Position numbers and translations under genes: made by a program. Positions 1 through 5,198 of a stretch of DNA of 7,062 nt are shown here, piece after piece; position 1 is the first letter of the stretch; each line of letters begins with the position of its first letter. The DNA lies in the NCBI GenBank assembly GCA_013816275.1, contig JACDER010000073.1:1-7062 (forward strand), given 5' to 3'. The notes under the pieces were generated by a model. The model searched no databases. It was not told where the DNA came from and worked only from the letters and a program-made list of their open reading frames with translations. Origin of the DNA: Actinomycetota bacterium. Lineage in GTDB: Bacteria > Actinomycetota > Thermoleophilia > Gaiellales > Gaiellaceae.

Positions 1-113
1 CCCCTCCTTGGCACCCTGCCCTGCCGCAACGAAGCTTTCGGCTGCGCTCGGGCAAAGCCCGGCTCCGCCGGCGATCCACAAGTGCGCGCTCGAGCTCCCG
101 GGAGACGTTGGGC
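1..113. other. Non-coding window edge downstream of the small mutase subunit
   Basis: I find no convincing gene in this stretch. It is GC-rich and contains a short hairpin (arms CGGGC/GCCCG around AAA, 49-61) and a small inverted repeat CGAA-GCT-TTCG (30-40). Either could lie in the 3' untranslated region of the minus-strand gene that ends at 114. No T-run follows the hairpin on the minus strand, so I do not call a terminator. The left edge may hold the end of a gene outside the window. Confidence 0.3.
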
Positions 114-509
114 TCACACCGGAACCCGCTGGCGGAGGAATTCCACGATCTCGGTCGTCGGCGTCCCGGGCGTAAAGACCTCTCCCACGCCTTGTTTCTT
201 CAGCTCCTCCGCATCGTCTGCGGGGATCGTCCCACCGACGACGACGAGCACGTCGTCGGCCTCGTTCTCGCGTAGCCCGTCGAGAATCCGAGGCACGAGC
301 GTCATGTGCGCGCCGGACAGGATCGAGATCCCGACGGCGTCGGCATCCTCCTGAATCGCGGTCTCGACGATCTGCTCCGGAGTCTGGTGCAGACCGGTGT
401 AGATGACCTCCATACCGGCATCGCGGAGCGCCCTGGCGATGATCTTGGCACCCCGGTCGTGCCCGTCCAGACCGGGCTTTGCGATCACTACGCGGATCCT
501 TCCTGCCAC
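114..509 (-). CDS. Cobalamin-binding small subunit of acyl-CoA mutase (IcmB/MCM C-terminal type)
   Basis: This 131-aa protein is a stand-alone B12-binding domain with a Rossmann-like fold. It holds adenosylcobalamin for a separate catalytic subunit in coenzyme-B12-dependent acyl-CoA mutases. The base-off/His-on motif DxHxxG is present as D15-G-H17-D-R-G20; His17 would be the lower cobalt ligand. The SxL motif (S62-I-L64) and a Gly-Gly turn (92-93) follow. Length matches small subunits of two-piece mutases (about 130-140 aa). The frame stays open far upstream, but family similarity begins at MAGRIRVV, so I chose the GTG at 509. No Shine-Dalgarno is visible; a TATACT hexamer lies 8 nt upstream. 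The obvious partner is the large subunit at 3519-5186, about 3 kb away on the same strand. This domain does not reveal substrate choice, so it could serve a methylmalonyl-CoA or isobutyryl-CoA mutase. Confidence 0.93.
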   Translation of the reverse strand: MAGRIRVVIAKPGLDGHDRGAKIIARALRDAGMEVIYTGLHQTPEQIVETAIQEDADAVGISILSGAHMTLVPRILDGLRENEADDVLVVVGGTIPADDAEELKKQGVGEVFTPGTPTTEIVEFLRQRVPV

Positions 510-517
510 GATTAGCA

Positions 518-523
518 AGTATA
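518..523 (-). promoter_or_regulatory. Putative -10 element (TATACT) for the small mutase subunit
   Basis: The minus-strand hexamer TATACT differs from the TATAAT consensus at one base and sits 8 nt before the GTG start at 509. It lies in the 54-bp divergent gap shared with the hydrolase gene at 564. No clear -35 box is seen at 16-18 nt. The short distance suggests a leaderless or nearly leaderless transcript. On the plus strand the same AT-rich patch reads TATATG (520-525), a weaker candidate -10 for the divergent gene. Confidence 0.5.
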
Positions 524-550
524 TGAACGTGATTGCGGCTGCCCCACCGC

Positions 551-556
551 GGAGGA
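551..556 (+). promoter_or_regulatory. Shine-Dalgarno site (GGAGGA) of the MBL-fold gene
   Basis: A strong GGAGGA lies 7 nt before the ATG at 564 and fixes that start. It stands out because most other starts here have no such site and carry a -10-like hexamer close to the start codon instead. Confidence 0.7.
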
Positions 557-563
557 CCTGCAG

Positions 564-1286
564 ATGAAGCTCGAAGTCGTCGGCTGCTCCCCCGCCTGGC
601 CCAACCCGGGAGGGGCCCAGTCCGGCTACCTCGTGGAGGGTCCTGGACGGCTGCTGCTCGACTGTGGGCCCGGCGTCCTCGCCCGCCTGCGCGAGCGCGA
701 CGTGTGGCCGCAGGTCGACGCGATCGCGATCACGCACTTCCACCTCGATCACTGGGGCGACCTCGTTCCGTGGGTGTGGGGACGCATGTACGGGCTCGGG
801 AACGATCTGCGCACTCCCCAGCTTTGGGTGCAATCCGGCGGGCGCGAGGACCTGGAGCTGTTCGGCGAGCGGTTCGGGATGCGCGATATGTTCGACCGCA
901 CCTTCGAGCTGCACGAGTACGAGGAGGGCGAGACGTTCGAGGCTGCCGGCCTGCAGGTCACACCGCTCCGGCTTCCGCACTACACGCTGCGGACGTTCGG
1001 CTTTCGCGTCGCGAACGAGACCACCACGCTGGCCTATTCCGGCGACTCAGGCCCGAGCGAACGCCTCGCAGAGCTTGCACGCGACGTCGACCTCTTCCTC
1101 TGCGAGGCGACCCTCGAGCGGGGCGAGCTCGACGGAGAGCCGCGCGGCCACCTCTCGCTCGAAGAGGCGGTCGAGGCGTACGGAGCCTCCGGTGCGAAGC
1201 GCCTGCTGATCACGCACCGGCCCAGCGAGCTCCCGGTGGACGACTCCCTGGAGCTCGCCTACGACGGTCTCGAGCTCGACATCTGA
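564..1286 (+). CDS. MBL-fold metallo-hydrolase, Rv1339-like (candidate cyclic-nucleotide phosphodiesterase)
   Basis: This 240-aa cytosolic protein has a full set of two-metal ligands of the metallo-beta-lactamase fold. They are the THFHLDH motif (H58, H60, D62, H63), H139 in LPHY, D161 in YSGDSG and H218 in LLITHRP. The N-terminal [13 protein letters not shown] segment, [20 protein letters not shown] and the [11 protein letters not shown] stretch closely resemble, from memory, M. tuberculosis Rv1339. Rv1339 is reported as an atypical class II cAMP phosphodiesterase related to RNase Z-like hydrolases. I infer a phosphodiesterase-type activity; the substrate is not proven by sequence. No RNase Z exosite arm is visible. 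The start is set by a strong GGAGGA. The gene diverges from the small mutase subunit, and its 3' end overlaps the convergent membrane-protein gene by 28 bp. Confidence 0.88.
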   Translation: MKLEVVGCSPAWPNPGGAQSGYLVEGPGRLLLDCGPGVLARLRERDVWPQVDAIAITHFHLDHWGDLVPWVWGRMYGLGNDLRTPQLWVQSGGREDLELFGERFGMRDMFDRTFELHEYEEGETFEAAGLQVTPLRLPHYTLRTFGFRVANETTTLAYSGDSGPSERLAELARDVDLFLCEATLERGELDGEPRGHLSLEEAVEAYGASGAKRLLITHRPSELPVDDSLELAYDGLELDI

Positions 1287-2020
1287 CGTTCGCGGACGTA
1301 GGCGGCGTAGGCGCGCTTTCCGCGGAAGCTCCTGAGGCCGAGGAGCCCGAAGACGATCAATAGCGTCCCGCCGACGATCCCGCCCGGGAGCAGCAGCCAG
1401 GTGCCGCTCGCGTGGTTCGGAAGGGGCTCGGGATCCTTCGTCCCGATCCCGAACGGGTTGTAGCGGCTCGCGCGCGTCCCGAAGTCTCCGCCCGCCGAGG
1501 GCGTCGGAATGAACGACGACACGAGCCAGCGCTTGCCGGCCTCTTTTCCACACGGCTGGATCGTGAGATCGAAGACGACCGGCTTGAGCTTCTCCTTGGG
1601 ACTGGCGTAGAGCGCGACCTGGACGTCGATCTCGGTCGCGTAGGAGTAGCTCAGGTGCCACTTCCCGTACCGCACCGGAAAGGGCACGACCGGGATGTCG
1701 CCCTTCGTCCAGGAGGACTTCGTGTAGCCCTGCTTCATGACCGGGCAGACGAGCTCCCAGGAGTCGTCCAGGTGCTTCCTCGCAACCGCCGTCTGCACGA
1801 ACCTCCGCGCGAGGACGAGTACCTCTTGCTCGCGAGAGGCAAACGGCGTCGGCGTCTCCTGCGCGACGATGTCTCCGCCGGGAGACGTCTTCTCGCCCTG
1901 GCGCGGCCCGGGGCTCGGGAACGCCACGATCAGGCCGGCGACCAGCGCGGCGACCAGTACGAAGGCTCCCGACCAGGCGAGCCGGCGCCTCATCCTCGCC
2001 GACGACAGGATGCGACTCAC
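1259..2020 (-). CDS. Membrane-anchored protein of unknown function, paralogue 1 (two TM, paired Cys)
   Basis: I do not recognise a named family for this 253-aa protein. A basic N-terminus (RMRRR, 10-13) precedes a membrane segment at about 14-34. A soluble region of about 170 residues follows, then a second membrane segment at about 207-229 and a basic tail. Charge bias predicts both ends inside and the central domain outside the membrane. The domain carries a pattern shared with two neighbours: W88, GYT (98-100), W104, PFP (113-115) and RW (164-165). The length and spacing resemble NTF2-like extracytoplasmic domains, which is only an inference. C92 and C157 are the only cysteines and could form a disulfide. 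The start is the GTG at 2020, preceded by TAACCT at 6 nt, with no Shine-Dalgarno. The 3' end overlaps the convergent hydrolase by 28 bp. Ungapped identity to the copy at 2053-2820 is 81 of 120 over residues 61-180. Confidence 0.85.
   Translation of the reverse strand: MSRILSSARMRRRLAWSGAFVLVAALVAGLIVAFPSPGPRQGEKTSPGGDIVAQETPTPFASREQEVLVLARRFVQTAVARKHLDDSWELVCPVMKQGYTKSSWTKGDIPVVPFPVRYGKWHLSYSYATEIDVQVALYASPKEKLKPVVFDLTIQPCGKEAGKRWLVSSFIPTPSAGGDFGTRASRYNPFGIGTKDPEPLPNHASGTWLLLPGGIVGGTLLIVFGLLGLRSFRGKRAYAAYVRERQMSSSRPS
1961..2011. repeat. Direct repeat, copy A (5' coding end of paralogue 1)
   Basis: These 51 bp match 2761-2811 at 48 positions, including 29 identical bases in a row (1983-2011 against 2783-2811), at an offset of exactly 800 bp. 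The repeat encodes the start-proximal ILSSARMRRRLAW segment and the beginning of the first membrane helix. It is the DNA trace of a tandem gene duplication rather than a mobile repeat. Confidence 0.8.
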
Positions 2021-2026
2021 GGCAAC

Positions 2027-2056
2027 AGGTTAGAGCACCCGGCCGCGGGTGCTCAA
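2027..2056 (-). promoter_or_regulatory. Putative promoter of paralogue 1 (TTGAGC-N18-TAACCT)
   Basis: On the minus strand TTGAGC (2051-2056; 4 of 6 to TTGACA) is separated by 18 nt from TAACCT (2027-2032). The GTG start follows 6 nt later, so a transcript begun at the usual distance would start at or next to the start codon and be leaderless. The spacer contains most of a strong hairpin, and the -35 overlaps the stop codon of the upstream paralogue. Confidence 0.5.
2033..2054 (-). terminator. Hairpin between paralogues 2 and 1 (possible terminator or insulator)
   Basis: This is a perfect inverted repeat: 9-bp arms GAGCACCCG/CGGGTGCTC around a 4-nt loop. It starts within the stop codon of paralogue 2 and lies immediately before TAACCT. 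The stem is strong, but the downstream minus-strand sequence is TAACCTGTT rather than a clean T-run, so intrinsic termination is uncertain. It could instead be an mRNA 3'-end stabiliser or a dyad bound by a regulator, since it falls between the putative -35 and -10. Confidence 0.5.
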
Positions 2057-2820
2057 GCGCTCGGCCCTCGAGCGATCCGACGCTCGCGCACATACGTGTT
2101 GTACGCCCGCTTTCCGAGGTAGCCCCTCACCCCGACAATCCCGATTGCGATCAAGAGCATGCCGAGCGTGATCCCCAGCGGGATCGCAAGCCAGGCACCG
2201 CTCGCGCGCTTCGGCTGAAGGAGCGGCGACCGCGTGCCGATCGCAAGGGGGTTGAAACGACTCTGCTCCGACGACGGGCCGAAGTCACCGCTCGCCGACG
2301 GTGTAGGGATGAACGACGAGACACGCCAGCGGGCTCCGGACGCCGCTCCGCACGGGTGAAGCGTGAGGTCGAAGACGACCGGGTTCAGCTTGTCCTTCGG
2401 CCTGGCATAGAGCGCGACCTGCAGGTCGACCTCCGTCTGGAACGAGTAGGCGAGGTGCCACTTGGCGACGTACGCCGGGAACGGGATGACCGGAATGTCC
2501 CCCTTCGCCCAGGACGTTCGCGTATAGCCCTGCCGCATCTCCGGGCAGACGAGCTCCCAGGCGCGGTCGAGGTCCTTCCTCGTGACCGCGGTCAGGACGA
2601 ACTGCTGGGCGAGACCGAGGATTTGCTGCTGATGTGGAGCGAAGACCATGCGCTTGTCCGGCTTGACCAGCTCGCCCCCCGGGTAAGTCTTGTCTCCCGG
2701 CGCCGGACCGGAGCTCGGGAAGGCAACGATCAGGCCCGCGACCAGGCCGGCCAGCAACATGAACGCTCCCGTCCAGGCGAGGCGGCGCCTCATCCTCGCC
2801 GACGACAGGATCGCCCTCAC
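2053..2820 (-). CDS. Membrane-anchored protein of unknown function, paralogue 2 (two TM, paired Cys)
   Basis: This 255-aa protein is co-linear with the product of 1259-2020, without gaps to about residue 180. It has a basic start (RMRRR), a membrane helix at about 14-34, a presumed extracytoplasmic domain, a second helix at about 209-232 and a basic tail. The signature residues W88, GYT (98-100), W104, PFP (113-115), RW (164-165) and IPTPSA (171-176) are all kept. So are the two cysteines, C92 and C157, the only ones in the protein. The loop after residue 180 and the C-terminal tail diverge most between copies. I cannot assign a function. The start is the GTG at 2820, with TACCTT 5 nt upstream and no Shine-Dalgarno. 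Gaps to its neighbours are 39 nt (upstream) and 32 nt (downstream), each with a hairpin, so the three genes may be separate transcription units rather than a simple operon. Confidence 0.85.
   Translation of the reverse strand: MRAILSSARMRRRLAWTGAFMLLAGLVAGLIVAFPSSGPAPGDKTYPGGELVKPDKRMVFAPHQQQILGLAQQFVLTAVTRKDLDRAWELVCPEMRQGYTRTSWAKGDIPVIPFPAYVAKWHLAYSFQTEVDLQVALYARPKDKLNPVVFDLTLHPCGAASGARWRVSSFIPTPSASGDFGPSSEQSRFNPLAIGTRSPLLQPKRASGAWLAIPLGITLGMLLIAIGIVGVRGYLGKRAYNTYVRERRIARGPSA
2761..2811. repeat. Direct repeat, copy B (5' coding end of paralogue 2)
   Basis: This is the partner of 1961-2011: 48 of 51 bases match, with three substitutions and no gap. Identity drops outside this block, so the duplication is old, yet the 5' coding end has stayed nearly unchanged at the DNA level. 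Confidence 0.8.
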
Positions 2821-2825
2821 GTCAG

Positions 2826-2831
2826 AAGGTA
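2826..2831 (-). promoter_or_regulatory. Putative -10 element (TACCTT) of paralogue 2
   Basis: TACCTT fits TANNNT and ends 5 nt before the GTG at 2820, the spacing expected for a leaderless start. No -35 of quality is seen. It lies just downstream of the hairpin at 2845-2860, repeating the hairpin, -10, GTG order seen before paralogue 1. Confidence 0.4.
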
Positions 2832-2844
2832 GAACCTCTGGAGG

Positions 2845-2860
2845 GGCGCAGAGCTGCGCC
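2845..2860 (-). terminator. Hairpin between paralogues 3 and 2 (possible terminator or insulator)
   Basis: The arms GGCGCAG/CTGCGCC (7 bp) enclose 2 nt, so the real loop is probably 4 nt closed by 6 bp. The hairpin begins at the last base of the stop codon of paralogue 3. No T-run follows on the minus strand, so classic intrinsic termination is doubtful. Confidence 0.4.
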
Positions 2861-3465
2861 TAGTGGTTGTTGCTGGAGTCCGCGACTGGAGGCGTCCACA
2901 GCGGCATCCAGTAGTCGACCACCCACCGCTGCGAGCCCTTGGTCGACGGGGTCAGCCCGATGCGGAAGCGAGTCGGCCGCAGGTTGGTGTTCGGCTTCGG
3001 CGCGATCTTCAGGTCGACCAGGATTATCTCGGTGCTCGCCTCGGAAAGCGTGAACGTCGAGTGCTCGTAGTTGTAGACCGGGAAGGGGATGATCGGATGC
3101 GCGGGGGAGGTCGCCCACGTCTTGGCCGTGTACCCGCGCCGGATGACCGGGGCGATCACGTTCCACGAGTCGGCGTAGTTCTCGCCCGCCACGGCGCCGA
3201 CGACGAAGCGGCGGATCGTCGTCTTGATCTCAGGGTCGAGCTGCGCGTAGTTCGTGACCTTCGCGCCGTCTGCGTTCTTGAGCGGAGTGCTCTTCGCCGG
3301 GAGCGCCGGCTTGAAGCCCTTGTCCGGAGACACGGGCGTCGGGTCGCTTCCCCCTGCGAGCTTCATCACGAGCACGACGATGCCGGCCGCGAGGGCGAGC
3401 ATGCCGACCCAGAAGATGATGCGCTGGTTGCGCGGCGACGAGATCGTGGACTGGAACGTGTTCAT
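2860..3465 (-). CDS. Membrane-anchored protein of unknown function, divergent paralogue 3 (one TM, no Cys)
   Basis: This 201-aa protein has one membrane segment (about 16-36) after a short N-terminus containing PRNQR, a Pro/Lys-rich linker (about 40-70) and then the domain shared with the two downstream genes. Alignable marks are RRFVVGAV (85-92), W101, GYT (111-113), W117, IIPFPV (125-130) and RW (180-181). It ends soon after the domain with a short polar tail, so the second membrane helix of the other copies is absent. Both of their cysteines are also missing: VIAP replaces the VCP context and LTPS replaces PCG. The outer domain is inferred to lie on the extracytoplasmic side. I chose the ATG at 3465; an in-frame TTG at 3474 is possible, and neither has a Shine-Dalgarno. 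The function is unknown. The gene lies 53 nt downstream of the large mutase subunit on the same strand. Confidence 0.8.
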   Translation of the reverse strand: MNTFQSTISSPRNQRIIFWVGMLALAAGIVVLVMKLAGGSDPTPVSPDKGFKPALPAKSTPLKNADGAKVTNYAQLDPEIKTTIRRFVVGAVAGENYADSWNVIAPVIRRGYTAKTWATSPAHPIIPFPVYNYEHSTFTLSEASTEIILVDLKIAPKPNTNLRPTRFRIGLTPSTKGSQRWVVDYWMPLWTPPVADSSNNH

Positions 3466-3489
3466 CGGGGTCAAACTGAGTAGACGTCC

Positions 3490-3495
3490 AGGGTA
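3490..3495 (-). promoter_or_regulatory. Weak candidate -10 (TACCCT) upstream of paralogue 3
   Basis: TACCCT fits TANNNT and is in the 53-nt gap after the large mutase subunit. The expected transcript start would leave about 18 nt before the ATG at 3465. No -35 is recognisable, so read-through from the mutase gene is equally plausible. Confidence 0.25.
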
Positions 3496-3518
3496 GCGAG
3501 TTTGTTAGCGCTTCACGG

Positions 3519-5186
3519 CTAGAAGACCGGCGTCTCTCTCCACACGCCCCAGGTCTCCCGAAGCGCGTCGCACATCTCGCCCATCGTCGTGTAGGCGCGC
3601 GAAGCGTCGACGATCAGCGGCATCAGATTCACGCCGTCCCGAAGCGAGGCTTCCTTGAGCTTGGCGAGCGCCGCCTCGACGGCGCCCGAGTCGCGCCGCC
3701 CCCGCAGAGCCTGCACGCGCTCGATCTGCTTGCGCTCGAGCGCCGGGTCGATGCGGAGGAGCTCGAGGTCGTGGTCCTCGTCCATCTCGTAGCGGTTGAC
3801 CCCGACCACGACGCGCTGCCCGGCCTCGACCTCGGACTGGTAGCGGAACGACGCGTCCGCGATCTCGCGCTGGAAGAAGTTCTCCTTGATCGCCGGGACG
3901 ACGCCGCCCAGCCGCTCGATCCGGTCGAAGTACTCGTAGGCGCCCGCCTCGAGCCGGTTGGTCAGATCCTCGAGGTAATACGAGCCGCCAAGCGGGTCGA
4001 TCGTGCTCGCGACGCCGGTCTCGTGCGCGATCACCTGCTGGGTGCGAAGCGCGAGCCGCACGGCGTCCTCGGTCGGCAGTGCGAGAGCCTCGTCGAACGA
4101 GTTCGTGTGCAGCGACTGCGTCCCGCCGAGCACCGCGGCGAGCGCTTCGAGCGCCGTCCGCACGATATTCACCTCGGGCTGCTGCGCGGTCAGCGAGACG
4201 CCGGCTGTCTGGGTGTGGAAGCGCATCAGCCACGATCGCGGGTTCTTCGCCCCGTAGCGATCGCGCAGCTCCCGGGCCCAGATCCTGCGCGCGGCGCGGT
4301 ACTTGGCGATCTCCTCGAAGAAGTCCAGGTGCGCGTTGAAGAAGAAGGAGAGCCGCGGCGCGAAGTCGTCCACGTCCAGGCCGCGCTCGATGCACGCGTC
4401 CACGTATGCGAAGCCGTTCGCGAGCGTGAACGCGAGCTCCTGGACAGCGTTCGAGCCGGCCTCGCGGATGTGGTAGCCCGAGATCGAGACCGGGTGCCAG
4501 CGCGGCAGCTCCTGCGAGCAGAACTCGATCATGTCCACCACCAGCCGCATCGACGGCTCGGGCGGGAAGATCCACTCCTTCTGCGCGATGTACTCCTTGA
4601 GGATGTCCGTCTGGATCGTTCCCCGGAGCTGGTCGCGCGAGACGCCCTGTTGCTCCCCGACGCAGATGTAGAACGCGAGCAGCATCGCCGCCGCAGAGTT
4701 GATCGTCATCGACGTCGAGACCTCGCCGAGCGGGATCCCGTCGAACAGGGTCTCCATGTCGGCCAGCGAGTCGATCGCAACGCCCTCGCGGCCGACCTCT
4801 CCAAGCGAGCGCGGGTGGTCCGAGTCGTAGCCCATCAGCGAGGGCATGTCGAAGGCCGTCGAGAGCCCGGTCTGGCCGTGCTCGAGCAGGTAACGGAACC
4901 GCTCGTTCGTCTCCCCGGCCGTCCCGAAGCCGGCGAACTGGCGCATCGTCCAGAGCCTCCCGCGGTACATCGACGGGTAGACGCCGCGCGTGTAGGGGTA
5001 GACGCCCGGGTAGCCGAGGTCGCGGTCGTAGTCGACGTCGACGTGGTCGGGCGTGTAGAGCGGGTCGTTCTCGAGCCCCGAGATGGTCGAGAAGAGCTCG
5101 CCCTGGCGCTCCGGAGTTGCTCCGTACAGCTCCTCGCGCCAGGCCCCGGTCGCGTCGAGCCTGGGACCGTCCTCCGTCGTGGCCAT
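3519..5186 (-). CDS. icmA: Acyl-CoA mutase large (catalytic) subunit with isobutyryl-CoA mutase signature
   Basis: This 555-aa protein is the TIM-barrel catalytic subunit of an adenosylcobalamin-dependent acyl-CoA mutase, which rearranges a CoA-thioester carbon skeleton by a radical route. Clear family blocks include [18 protein letters not shown] (70-87), GLSTAFDMP (107-115), GYDSD (119-123), [10 protein letters not shown] (190-199), SISGYH (234-239), FAPRLSFFF (275-283) and [15 protein letters not shown] (354-368). H239 matches the catalytic His244 of Propionibacterium methylmalonyl-CoA mutase. Two selectivity positions differ from that enzyme: Tyr89 is F84 and Arg207 is Q202. This is the Phe/Gln pair of isobutyryl-CoA mutase IcmA, with the same 118-residue spacing. 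There is no C-terminal B12 domain; that part is supplied in trans, most likely by 114-509. The ATG at 5186 follows the transporter stop by 9 nt and has TAGAAT at 6 nt. Substrate is inferred from these residues and is not tested. Confidence 0.93.
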   Translation of the reverse strand: MATTEDGPRLDATGAWREELYGATPERQGELFSTISGLENDPLYTPDHVDVDYDRDLGYPGVYPYTRGVYPSMYRGRLWTMRQFAGFGTAGETNERFRYLLEHGQTGLSTAFDMPSLMGYDSDHPRSLGEVGREGVAIDSLADMETLFDGIPLGEVSTSMTINSAAAMLLAFYICVGEQQGVSRDQLRGTIQTDILKEYIAQKEWIFPPEPSMRLVVDMIEFCSQELPRWHPVSISGYHIREAGSNAVQELAFTLANGFAYVDACIERGLDVDDFAPRLSFFFNAHLDFFEEIAKYRAARRIWARELRDRYGAKNPRSWLMRFHTQTAGVSLTAQQPEVNIVRTALEALAAVLGGTQSLHTNSFDEALALPTEDAVRLALRTQQVIAHETGVASTIDPLGGSYYLEDLTNRLEAGAYEYFDRIERLGGVVPAIKENFFQREIADASFRYQSEVEAGQRVVVGVNRYEMDEDHDLELLRIDPALERKQIERVQALRGRRDSGAVEAALAKLKEASLRDGVNLMPLIVDASRAYTTMGEMCDALRETWGVWRETPVF

Positions 5187-5192
5187 ACGCAG

Positions 5193-5198
5193 ATTCTA
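5193..5198 (-). promoter_or_regulatory. Putative -10 element (TAGAAT) of the large mutase subunit
   Basis: TAGAAT differs from TATAAT at one base and ends exactly 6 nt before the ATG at 5186, as expected for a leaderless transcript. Its TAG is also the stop codon of the upstream transporter gene. No -35 is clear. The mutase may therefore have its own start site in addition to read-through from the adenosyltransferase side. Confidence 0.5.

Noticed and set aside
49..61. Hairpin CGGGC-AAA-GCCCG as terminator of the small mutase subunit
   Set aside because: Only a 5-bp stem, no T-run on the minus strand, and easily formed by chance in this GC-rich stretch.
510..980. N-terminal extension of the small mutase subunit (frame open to 980)
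   Set aside because: The extension is antisense to the hydrolase and shows no domain; family similarity begins at the GTG at 509.
533..1363. 276-codon plus-strand frame across the hydrolase gene
   Set aside because: Arg/Ala-rich shadow in another frame; the hydrolase at 564-1286 has the motifs and the Shine-Dalgarno.
1412..2832. Several plus-strand frames (such as 1412-2122 and 2356-2832) opposite the membrane proteins
   Set aside because: Their translations resemble each other only because the two paralogous genes on the opposite strand do; no membrane or domain features.
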